From positions 155,120-219,119 of the forward strand of contig CAYIYZ010000003.1 in NCBI GenBank assembly GCA_964367935.1: DNA of 64,000 nt, read 5' to 3'. The notes under the pieces are model-generated. The model ran no database searches. It was not told the DNA's origin and was given only the letters and a program-made list of their open reading frames with translations. This DNA comes from Scatomorpha sp964367935. Its GTDB lineage: Bacteria > Bacillota > Clostridia > Oscillospirales > Oscillospiraceae. The stretch's first letter is position 1; every line of letters starts with the position of its first letter. Both the position numbers and the translations under genes were made by a program. Of this stretch, positions 7,866 to 16,043 are shown piece by piece.

Positions 7866-8755
7866 GGCAACAGTGCCTCCGCAAATTCCGTAGCGTCAAA
7901 CTCCATGAGATCCTCTGCGCCCTCGCCCACGCCTATAAACTTCACTGGTACGCCCAAATCCTTAGCTATGGCAAACACTATGCCGCCCTTTGCCGTACCG
8001 TCTAACTTTGTGAGTACTATGCCCGTTATCTGCGCAGCATTCGCAAACTCACGTGCCTGTATCAGTCCATTTTGTCCCGTTGTTGCATCTATAACAAGCA
8101 AGGTCTCCACATCACTCTCGGGTAAGTCACGGCTCACTATACGCCTTATCTTCGATAGTTCGTTCATCAGATTCTGCTTATTGTGTAGCCTGCCTGCCGT
8201 ATCTATTATGAGTACCTCCGTGCCCCTCGCCTTAGCCGCCGCCACAGCGTCGAACACCACAGCGCCGGGATCTGCGCCCTCACCGTGCTTTATAATGTCC
8301 ACCTTCGACCTCTGCGCCCATATCGTCAGCTGCTCCGCAGCCGCCGCCCTAAATGTATCGCCCGCCGCCAACAGAACCTTTTTACTGCCGCTGAGCTTCA
8401 TCGCAAGCTTTCCTATAGTCGTCGTCTTGCCCACGCCGTTTACACCAACCATCAAGATAACCGCCGGCTTTGAGTCAAGCTTAAGCCCAACATCACCCAC
8501 GCTCATCTCCGCACTCAGAATCTCCACCATGGCACCTCGTACCTCGGCATAACCGCGCAAATGCTCGTTTCTTACACGCTCGGCAAGCACCGTTACCGCC
8601 TTTGATGCCGTATCAGCGCCCGCATCTGCCATTATCAGTGCGTCCTCCAACTCCTCGTACAAATCCTCGTTCTCACCCGTGAAGTCCGCTATCACACCAC
8701 CCATCTGGCGCCTCGTCTTCTCAAGCCCCTGCTTTATCTTATCAAATAATCCCAT
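7862..8755 (-). CDS. ftsY: Signal recognition particle receptor FtsY
   Basis: SRP-type GTPase of 297 residues that receives the ribosome-SRP complex at the membrane. An N domain (1-90) is followed by the NG GTPase: GVNGVGKTTTIGKLA (G1), DTFRAAAAEQL (G2), DTAGRLHNKQNLM (G3), TKLDGTAKGG (G4). There is no long acidic A domain, as usual in Firmicutes. The ATG lies one base after the smc stop, with GGAGAG just upstream; smc-ftsY linkage is widespread in Gram-positive bacteria. Confidence 0.97.
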   Translation of the reverse strand: MGLFDKIKQGLEKTRRQMGGVIADFTGENEDLYEELEDALIMADAGADTASKAVTVLAERVRNEHLRGYAEVRGAMVEILSAEMSVGDVGLKLDSKPAVILMVGVNGVGKTTTIGKLAMKLSGSKKVLLAAGDTFRAAAAEQLTIWAQRSKVDIIKHGEGADPGAVVFDAVAAAKARGTEVLIIDTAGRLHNKQNLMNELSKIRRIVSRDLPESDVETLLVIDATTGQNGLIQAREFANAAQITGIVLTKLDGTAKGGIVFAIAKDLGVPVKFIGVGEGAEDLMEFDATEFAEALLP

Positions 8756-8756
8756 A

Positions 8757-11700
8757 TCATCGCTCTCCCATATGTTTTTCCGCTTCCCTTAAGTCAAGCT
8801 CCACTATCTTCGATACACCACGCTCCTGCATGGTCACGCCGTAAAGCTCGTCAGCTTCCTCCATAGTACCACGCCTATGCGTTATAGCCACAAACTGTGT
8901 CTTTGTCGCTATGCGACGCATATGCTCCGCATACCGCTGTACATTCGACTCATCGAGCGCAGCCTCTATCTCGTCCATGACACAAAACGGTGTCGGCTTA
9001 ACCTTTATAATAGCAAAATACAAAGCTATAGCCACAAACGCCATCTCACCGCCCGACAGTAAGCTGAGTGTCGACAAGGCCTTGCCCGGTGGCTGCACCC
9101 TTATGTCTATAGGACTACCCAACACATCGTCCTCATCCTCTAACACCAAGGCCGCCCTGCCGCCGCCGAACAGCTCTGTAAACGTCTCTGAAAAACTCTT
9201 ATTAATTAGCTCAAACTCACGTGTGAATATACTCACCATCTCTGTAAGTATCTCGCCTATAATACCTCGTATCTCACTCTTAGACTTCTCAACATCATCT
9301 CTCTGACCAGCCAAGAACTCGTAGCGCTCACTCACCCTTGCGTACTCATCTATTGAGCCTATACTCACATTGCCCAAAGAACTTACCGCTCGACGTATTT
9401 CCGACGCCCTCTTCGTCGCCGCCGCCTCATTTTCCACGGGCTTTGCAAGCTCCTTAGCTCTGCCGTGACTGAGCTCGTACGTCTCCCACAACTTGTCCGC
9501 TATGCGACGCTCTTCCATGTCCGCCGAAAGCTTCTTCTGCTCAAGTCTCGCACAGCTGCGCTCTGCGTCCAAGAGCCTATTATTCTTCTCCTGCACTTCT
9601 TTATCTGTGCGTGTACGCTTACCCTCTGTTTCAAGCTTAGATCGGAGCTTCTCGCTTATCTTCTGTTTAAGCTCCTCACATTGTGATACCAACACCGATA
9701 TCGCTTGCTCCTTGAGCTCTATATCAGAGGTATAGTCAGATGCGCCCGTCTCTATATCCTCTGCTGACTTTAATCTCTGCTCTGCATCCCTCTGCATACC
9801 CTCGTACAAGAGCTCTAACTGCCTGCGTGCCGACGCTCTTGTGTCGCTCTCCGCTTTCACGGATGCGGCCTCATTCTTCACCGCCTGCATGTCCTCCATC
9901 GCCATCTGAAGTTCATACTCAGACGTCTCCGTATCCTTCTTAAGTGCCTGTACCCTCGCCGTAATCTCGTCACGTTCCTTTGCCATAGCGCCCCTGTCTA
10001 CTCTCAAACGCTCGAGCTCATTTGCACGACTTAGCACTCCCGTATTCTTAGACGCACTGCCGCCCGTCATAGAGCCGCCATAGTTTATTACCTGTCCGTC
10101 AAGGCTCACTATCCTTATCTTGCCGCCACGCTCTTTCGATATGCGCATGGCGTCTTTCAAAGTCTCCGTAACCAAGGTGCGACCCAATAGATTTTCCATA
10201 ACGCCCCTATAACCGGCGTCAAACTCAATCAAATCTACTGCCAATCCCACACAGCCCTCGCCCTTAGGCACATTGTCCATGCGTCCGCCACGTATAATAT
10301 CGAGCGGTAAAAACGTCGCCCTACCGACTCCCGTACGCTTTAAATGCTCTATGCCCGCTCTACCGTCCGCCTGTGTATCCACTACTATATTAGACACAGC
10401 AGCTCCCAAAGCAGTCTCCACTGCCAAAGCTGTCTCCGCACTCGTACGTATCAGTTCCGCTACCGTGCCGTGTACGCCACGTAAACTGCCCCTCTGCGCC
10501 TCTTTCATCAGTACCTTTACAGCCCTGCCGAAACCCTCATAGTCACGCTCCATCTCACTGAGCATGCCTATCTTCGAGTCCGTCGCCCGTAAGTTAATGA
10601 TACTCTTTGTCAAAGTCTCGTTTAAACGTTCGTACTCCCTGCGACTGTTTTCAAGTTTCATTCTGCGACCTTCGATCTTATTCGTCGCCCTTATGACATC
10701 CGCCTCTATCTCTTTTAGCCTGCGCTCTGCTTCTGCTATACGCTCTGCATGCTCTTCTATCTGCTCTGTCAGCTTTTCAGCTTCACTCTGACGCTCTTTC
10801 GACTCCGCCCTCATGCGCTCTGCCGTCTCCGCACTGTTTTTAAGCTCCGCTCGCCTTACCCTAAGCTCCGCCTCACTCTCGGACGCTTCCGCTTCCTTCT
10901 CGGCAAGCTTTGTACGCAAGTCTTCCGTCTCTATATCACTCTCACGCATACGCCTCGTGATCTCCTCACTGCGCGCGTAGAGCTCCTCAAGTTCACGACG
11001 CAGTAGCTGTAGTTCTGCCTCCGAACGCTCATAGTCTTCTTTTATCTCGCCCGTCTTCTCACGTAGCGTTTCTAAATTATACACCCATAGCGAGACCTCC
11101 GCTTCTCGCAGTTCGTCTCGCAGAATTAAATATCGCTTCGCCTTCTCCGCCTGCTCCTTAAGAGGGAGCACCTGTAATTCAAGTTCCTCTATCTTATCGT
11201 TTATGCGTAAAAGGTTCTCCTCCGTGCGTGCAAGTCGACGCTCTGCCTCATCCTTACGATAACGAAAACGTGATATGCCCGCCGCTTCCTCTAAAACCTC
11301 ACGACGCTCCTCGCTCTTGCCCGATACTATCTCGCCTATGCGACCTTGCCCGATTATAGAATAACCATCTCTACCCATGCCTGTGTCCATTAAAAGCTCA
11401 TTTATGTCACGCAGTCGTACCTGCTCACGGTTTATATAGTACTCACTGTCACCGCTTCTATAATACTTGCGACTTATAGTCAGCTCCTCATGTTCACTCG
11501 GCAATATGCCCATACTGTTATCTATAATGAGCGACACCTGTGCCACGCCCATAGCCGAGCGTGTGGCCGTGCCGCCGAATATTACGTCCTGCATCTTACC
11601 GCCACGCAAAGTCTTAGTACTCTGCTCACCCATGACCCAACGTATGGCATCGGATATATTCGACTTACCCGAGCCGTTCGGTCCCACTATAGCCGTAATA

Positions 11701-11774
11701 TCACTCTTAAATTCTAAACGGGTCTTGTCCGCAAAGGACTTAAACCCATGTATCTCCAACGCCTTTAAATACAA
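8757..11774 (-). CDS. smc: Chromosome segregation ATPase SMC, short-armed
   Basis: Structural maintenance of chromosomes protein, which compacts and segregates origins together with ScpA and ScpB. Walker A is GPNGSGKSN (31-39); the C-terminal head carries LSLLSGGEMAFVAIAL (signature) and FCVMDEIEAALDE (Walker B), and the hinge runs from about residue 410 to 570. Two coiled coils flank the hinge. The chosen start is TTG 11774, giving the canonical MYLKALEIHGFKSFA with AAGGTG six bases upstream; GTG 11783 would add three residues but has no Shine-Dalgarno. At 1005 residues it is roughly 180 shorter than Bacillus SMC, with about 85 lost from each arm. Confidence 0.97.
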   Translation of the reverse strand: MYLKALEIHGFKSFADKTRLEFKSDITAIVGPNGSGKSNISDAIRWVMGEQSTKTLRGGKMQDVIFGGTATRSAMGVAQVSLIIDNSMGILPSEHEELTISRKYYRSGDSEYYINREQVRLRDINELLMDTGMGRDGYSIIGQGRIGEIVSGKSEERREVLEEAAGISRFRYRKDEAERRLARTEENLLRINDKIEELELQVLPLKEQAEKAKRYLILRDELREAEVSLWVYNLETLREKTGEIKEDYERSEAELQLLRRELEELYARSEEITRRMRESDIETEDLRTKLAEKEAEASESEAELRVRRAELKNSAETAERMRAESKERQSEAEKLTEQIEEHAERIAEAERRLKEIEADVIRATNKIEGRRMKLENSRREYERLNETLTKSIINLRATDSKIGMLSEMERDYEGFGRAVKVLMKEAQRGSLRGVHGTVAELIRTSAETALAVETALGAAVSNIVVDTQADGRAGIEHLKRTGVGRATFLPLDIIRGGRMDNVPKGEGCVGLAVDLIEFDAGYRGVMENLLGRTLVTETLKDAMRISKERGGKIRIVSLDGQVINYGGSMTGGSASKNTGVLSRANELERLRVDRGAMAKERDEITARVQALKKDTETSEYELQMAMEDMQAVKNEAASVKAESDTRASARRQLELLYEGMQRDAEQRLKSAEDIETGASDYTSDIELKEQAISVLVSQCEELKQKISEKLRSKLETEGKRTRTDKEVQEKNNRLLDAERSCARLEQKKLSADMEERRIADKLWETYELSHGRAKELAKPVENEAAATKRASEIRRAVSSLGNVSIGSIDEYARVSERYEFLAGQRDDVEKSKSEIRGIIGEILTEMVSIFTREFELINKSFSETFTELFGGGRAALVLEDEDDVLGSPIDIRVQPPGKALSTLSLLSGGEMAFVAIALYFAIIKVKPTPFCVMDEIEAALDESNVQRYAEHMRRIATKTQFVAITHRRGTMEEADELYGVTMQERGVSKIVELDLREAEKHMGER

Positions 11775-11784
11775 ATTTTTCACC

Positions 11785-12792
11785 TTACAAAATCTTAATT
11801 TCCATACTGCCCGTATCGTCTGCCTTTATGTGTAGGGACTTTAGCTTATATTTTGCACACAAACGTGCCCTATTCTCACCCTTTTGGCCTATGAGCTGTG
11901 ATAAGTAGCGTGCGCCCACCGTTAAGGTCAGCTCACTGTTTTCGGGTACACCTTTAAGCAACTCACTCGCTCGCTTATACATTATCCTCGCACGTACAAG
12001 CTCGCCCAAGGCAGGGTGATAGGCTCCGCCGACCGCCGCTCCGCCACTTAGCTCCTCCGAGGGATTTAGGCCCAAGCGAATTATCTCTATGCCCATCGCC
12101 TCAAACATCGGGACTATATCCGCACACACTCGCACCGCATCCTCCACACTGTGCTCCGTATACGCTCCGCTTTCCCACATATCATAAAGCTCCGTGCCTT
12201 TCACTATGACCGTCGGATATATGCGCACTCCATTCGGCGCTAAATCTATTATCTGCCTCGCCGTCTCAATGTCACTCTCATCCCTTGCGCCCGGCAAACC
12301 CGTCATCATCTGCAATATGAGCTTCACACCTGACTTTTTTATTAGCCTCGACGCTCTTCTCACGTCCTCGGCACTGTGCCCTCTTTTCGTTAGCCTTAGC
12401 ACAGTATCGTCCATGCTCTGTGCGCCTAACTCCACTGTGTCCACGCCATAGCGCACGAGTCGCCTAATTATACCGTCATCCACACAGTCAGGTCGTGTCG
12501 ATAAACGAACGGAAGTTATGAGACCACGCTCACGCAAATTTTGAGCCGCTACCAAAAGCGAGTTTTGCATGTTTTCCTCTATAGCGGTAAAGCTTCCGCC
12601 GTAAAATGCAAGCTGTGCACCACCGTCTGTTCCCGAACTCGCCACAGCACGCTCTACAGTCTCCGTTACCCTCTCGGCATTCACAGCCTGAATTTCGCCC
12701 GATATGCGGTGCTGTTCACAGAAAACACAGGTATTAGGGCAACCCAAGTGTGGCACAAACACAGGTATTATACACCTACGTGCCTTGCTCAT
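11785..12792 (-). CDS. Radical SAM protein, Elp3-like without acetyltransferase domain
   Basis: A 335-residue radical SAM enzyme. HLGCPNTCVFCEQ gives the Cx3Cx2C cluster motif, followed by AFYGGSFTAIE, LSTRPDCVDD, VDTVELGAQSMDD and MTGLPGA, all typical of the Elongator protein 3-like (COG1243) group. The C-terminal acetyltransferase domain of true Elp3 is absent. The gene often sits between rnc and smc in Clostridia, as here; its substrate is unknown to me, though RNA modification is plausible. The start at 12792 has GGAGG nine bases upstream and overlaps the rnc end. Confidence 0.9.
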   Translation of the reverse strand: MSKARRCIIPVFVPHLGCPNTCVFCEQHRISGEIQAVNAERVTETVERAVASSGTDGGAQLAFYGGSFTAIEENMQNSLLVAAQNLRERGLITSVRLSTRPDCVDDGIIRRLVRYGVDTVELGAQSMDDTVLRLTKRGHSAEDVRRASRLIKKSGVKLILQMMTGLPGARDESDIETARQIIDLAPNGVRIYPTVIVKGTELYDMWESGAYTEHSVEDAVRVCADIVPMFEAMGIEIIRLGLNPSEELSGGAAVGGAYHPALGELVRARIMYKRASELLKGVPENSELTLTVGARYLSQLIGQKGENRARLCAKYKLKSLHIKADDTGSMEIKIL

Positions 12793-13471
12793 TTTCCATG
12801 TCCTCCAAGGCCCCACGTGCCGCCGCTTGCTCCGCTTCCTTCTTCGTCCTGCCTACGCCCTCGCCTATGACCTGTCCGTTTAAATACACAGCGGAACAAA
12901 ACTCCTTGTTGTGGTCAGGACCTGTCTCACCCGTTATCTTATAACTTAACTTAACCGTGCCCTCACGCTGTACAAGCTCCTGCAGCTTTGTCTTATAGTC
13001 CACGGTGCCGATAAACGGCTGCTCTGCCGATTTCAGTACCTGTTCCTTAATGAATTCCGCAGCCCTATCCGCGCCGCCGTCTAAATACAATGCCGCTATG
13101 AGGGCCTCTACCGCATCAGCCAGTATAGATGGTCTCGTCCGTCCGCCACTGCGCTCCTCGCCCTTGCCAAAACGCATACTCTCGCCTAAGCCTATCTCCA
13201 ATGCTATATTATGTAAGGATTCCTCACACACAAGCCTCGCCCTAAGTTGTGTCATTTTGCCCTCGGGCATATCACTGTAGCGCCTATACAGCTCGCTCGC
13301 TACCACCATGCCCAACACCGAGTCGCCCAAAAACTCAAGGCGCTCGTTGCTGTGCACACTCTTATCCTTGCGCTCATTGGCATATGAACTGTGCGTCAAA
13401 GCACGTTCTAACAAACTCTCATCTTTAAACTTATAGCCGAGCTTTGATTCAAGCTCCATTTTGTCGCTCAT
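12776..13471 (-). CDS. rnc: Ribonuclease III
   Basis: A 231-residue RNase III that cleaves double-stranded RNA in rRNA maturation and mRNA control. The catalytic signature NERLEFLGDSVLG is at residues 42-54 and the second metal-binding segment DAVEALIAALYLDGG near 119. A double-stranded RNA-binding domain occupies about 157-226 (YKTKLQELVQ... GVGRTKKEAEQAAARGAL). It overlaps acpP by four bases. The acpP-rnc-smc-ftsY order is conserved in Firmicutes. Confidence 0.97.
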   Translation of the reverse strand: MSDKMELESKLGYKFKDESLLERALTHSSYANERKDKSVHSNERLEFLGDSVLGMVVASELYRRYSDMPEGKMTQLRARLVCEESLHNIALEIGLGESMRFGKGEERSGGRTRPSILADAVEALIAALYLDGGADRAAEFIKEQVLKSAEQPFIGTVDYKTKLQELVQREGTVKLSYKITGETGPDHNKEFCSAVYLNGQVIGEGVGRTKKEAEQAAARGALEDMENEQGT

Positions 13472-13701
13472 ATAAGCTTCTCTATAGCCTCACACATGTC
13501 GCCTATTGTCGCTATCTCAATGACCTTTTCGTCTGCCTCTATCGTTATTCCGAACTCCTCTTCCAAGGACACAACAAGCTCCGCTACGTCCAAAGAGTCT
13601 GCTCCGAGATCATCCTCAAAACGTGTGTCGCTCTTCATGCTCTCCGCAGACACACCAAACTGTTCGGCTATGATATTTACGATCTTCTCCATTGCTTCCA
13701 T
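13468..13701 (-). CDS. acpP: Acyl carrier protein
   Basis: A 77-residue acidic helical protein that carries growing fatty acyl chains. The phosphopantetheine attachment serine is in GADSLDVAELV, with the usual EEEFGITIEADE helix-3 region after it. ATG 13701 is preferred because GAGGAGGAAAAG lies just upstream; an in-frame start at 13719 would put the start inside plsX. It lies between plsX and rnc, as in Bacillus. Confidence 0.96.
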   Translation of the reverse strand: MEAMEKIVNIIAEQFGVSAESMKSDTRFEDDLGADSLDVAELVVSLEEEFGITIEADEKVIEIATIGDMCEAIEKLI

Positions 13702-13702
13702 T

Positions 13703-14734
13703 TTACTTTTCCTCCTCATTTTCCGCTTTATTTTCTAAGCGCATATATTCCATGTTATCAGTTATTTCCCGGGTAATATCAGACTCACAATAGCTCTTAG
13801 CCTGACGTATCGCATGATAGATAGCTATATCCGATGCCGAGCCGTGCGCTTTTATCACAGGCTTCGATATGCCCATTAAAGCTGTGCCACCCACCATGTC
13901 GGGGTCTAATATATCCTTTAGCGCTCGTATCTCCTTGAGCACCAAAGCACCCGACACTTTGCCCTTTAGACCTGCACCAAACACATTGTCACGCAGTTTC
14001 CCTAACAGAAACTTCGCCGTACCCTCCAAGCTCTTTAGCAAGATATTTCCGCTAAAGCCGTCAGCCACGACTACATCAGCCGCATTAAACATTACACCGG
14101 ATCCCTCTACATTACCTACAAAGTTTATCCTACCCTCATTTGACGCCGCCGTCAACAACTTATATGTATCCTGATGCATCTGTGTGCCTTTTTTATCCTC
14201 TGTTCCGTTACTCAACAACCCAACTCTCGGTCTCTCTATGCCCATTACACTCTTGGCATAGAAATTTCCCATAAAAGCAAACTGCAATAGATACTCAGGC
14301 GTGCACTCAGCATTCGCTCCGCAATCTATGAGCATAAAGCCCCTATCACCGTTCGGCACAACAGGCGCAAGTGCCGCTCTGCGTATGCCCCTTATCCTCT
14401 TTACGAGTATAGTAGCCGCTGTCAATAGTGCGCCAGTATTGCCTGCCGACACAAAGGCATCGCCCTCGCCGTCACGAAGTAACTTAAGCCCCAGTGCCAT
14501 GGACGAATTCGGCTTGCGTCTAAACGCCGTAGCGGGGTCGTCCGTCATATCTATAAGCTCCGTCGACTCCACTATCTGTATGTCGCCGAGCTGACCTTTC
14601 GCCATAGCCTCTATTTCACTGCGCACACCGACTAAGGTAATATCCACGCCCAGCTTCTCCCTCGCCGATATCGCACCCCACACTGTTGCCCTCGGTGCAT
14701 TGTCGCCGCTCATAGCGTCAACTATTATCCTCAT
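13703..14734 (-). CDS. plsX: Phosphate acyltransferase PlsX
   Basis: A 343-residue PlsX, which converts acyl-ACP to acyl-phosphate for PlsY in phospholipid synthesis. Family features are MSGDNAPRATVWGA at residues 8-21, GNTGALLTAATILVKRIRGI in the middle, and VVADGFSGNILLKSLEG and GGTALMGISKPVIKAHG later. AAGGAGG precedes the start; it overlaps the trmFO 3' end by 17 bases. FapR, the repressor often next to plsX in Bacillus, is not present here. Confidence 0.97.
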   Translation of the reverse strand: MRIIVDAMSGDNAPRATVWGAISAREKLGVDITLVGVRSEIEAMAKGQLGDIQIVESTELIDMTDDPATAFRRKPNSSMALGLKLLRDGEGDAFVSAGNTGALLTAATILVKRIRGIRRAALAPVVPNGDRGFMLIDCGANAECTPEYLLQFAFMGNFYAKSVMGIERPRVGLLSNGTEDKKGTQMHQDTYKLLTAASNEGRINFVGNVEGSGVMFNAADVVVADGFSGNILLKSLEGTAKFLLGKLRDNVFGAGLKGKVSGALVLKEIRALKDILDPDMVGGTALMGISKPVIKAHGSASDIAIYHAIRQAKSYCESDITREITDNMEYMRLENKAENEEEK

Positions 14735-16043
14735 ACGAAAACACCTCCTTTTCCTTTAGCCCCTCAATAATCGCAAGCGCTCGCTCCGATATAGCCATAT
14801 TCTTAAAACGCTTGCCCTTAACCTTGTATCCCAAGGGACTTATTATTCCAAAATTTACATTCATAGGCTGAAAATCGCCTACACTACCACCCGATACATA
14901 AAGTGACAGAGCCCCTATAGCCGTTTCTGCCGTAAAATCAACGGCCTCCATGCCCTTTAGCCTTGCCGCCGTCTCTATGCCTACAAGCATACCCGACGCA
15001 GTTGATTCAATATAGCCCTCCACACCCGTTATCTGGCCTGCAAAACTTATTCTCTCATCAGACTTCAGCCTATAGTACCTATCCAAAAGCTTCGGTGAAT
15101 TTAGATATGTATTTCTATGCATCACACCATAACGCACAAACTCCGCTTCCCTCAGCGCAGGTATCATGGAAAACACCCTCTTTTGCTCGCCAAAAGTTAA
15201 ATGTGTCTGAAAGCCCACTAAATTATATAGATTACCCTCTTTATTATCTCGCCTCAACTGCACGACAGCATAGTCCTCTGCACTCGTCTTAGGGTTTGTC
15301 AGTCCCACAGGCTTAAGAGGCCCGTAACGCAAGGTATCAACGCCCCTACGTGCCATTACCTCCACAGGCATACAGCCCTCAAAAACCGCTGCATCCTCAA
15401 AGCCGTGTATCTCCGCTTCCTTAGCACTGCAAAGCTCCGCAATGAACGTCAAATACTCGTCCTTCGACATCGGACAATTCACATAGTCTGGCGTGCCCTT
15501 ATCGTACCTGCTCGCAAAATACGCACTGTCCATATCCACGCTGGACAGCGTTACTATTGGCGCCACCGCATCGTAAAAGTGCAAATCAAAATCACCGCTG
15601 AGTATCTGTATACGCTCAGCAAGTGCATCGCTCGTCAAAGGACCCGTCGCTATCACCACTTCGCCCTCCGACGGTATCTCGACCTGCTCACTCTCCACCA
15701 CTTCTATAAGCGCACACGCTCTTATCTTCTGCGTTATATAGTCCGAAAACGCAGCTCTATCAACTGCTAAAGCGCCACCTGCCGCAACTTTCGTAGCATC
15801 GGCCGCCTCCATGATAAGTGAGCCCATACGGCGCAGTTCCTCCTTGAGTAGTCCCACTGCATTCGTCAATTCGTCACTGCGCAAGGAGTTAGAACACACA
15901 AGCTCTGCAAAACCCTCATACGTATGTGCCTCACTCATGCGCCCCGGCTTTTGCTCTATGAGCCGTACCGATATTCCACGCTTTTGTAACTGCCATGCAC
16001 ATTCACAGCCTGCTAAACCCGCTCCTATAACACTTACCGTCAT
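14718..16043 (-). CDS. trmFO: Folate-dependent tRNA uridine-54 methyltransferase TrmFO
   Basis: A 441-residue flavoprotein that makes ribothymidine at position 54 of tRNAs using methylenetetrahydrofolate. The N-terminal FAD-binding motif is VIGAGLAGCECAWQL; CSNSLRSDE, FEGCMPVEVMARRG (with a catalytic Cys) and FAGQITGVEGYIESTASG are diagnostic of TrmFO rather than GidA. Its start overlaps the topA stop as ATGA. Next to topA is its usual position in Firmicutes. Confidence 0.97.
   Translation of the reverse strand: MTVSVIGAGLAGCECAWQLQKRGISVRLIEQKPGRMSEAHTYEGFAELVCSNSLRSDELTNAVGLLKEELRRMGSLIMEAADATKVAAGGALAVDRAAFSDYITQKIRACALIEVVESEQVEIPSEGEVVIATGPLTSDALAERIQILSGDFDLHFYDAVAPIVTLSSVDMDSAYFASRYDKGTPDYVNCPMSKDEYLTFIAELCSAKEAEIHGFEDAAVFEGCMPVEVMARRGVDTLRYGPLKPVGLTNPKTSAEDYAVVQLRRDNKEGNLYNLVGFQTHLTFGEQKRVFSMIPALREAEFVRYGVMHRNTYLNSPKLLDRYYRLKSDERISFAGQITGVEGYIESTASGMLVGIETAARLKGMEAVDFTAETAIGALSLYVSGGSVGDFQPMNVNFGIISPLGYKVKGKRFKNMAISERALAIIEGLKEKEVFSYEDNS

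Noticed and set aside
12776..12816. Earlier start of the radical SAM gene at 12816
   Set aside because: It lies further inside rnc; the ATG at 12792 has GGAGG at proper spacing.
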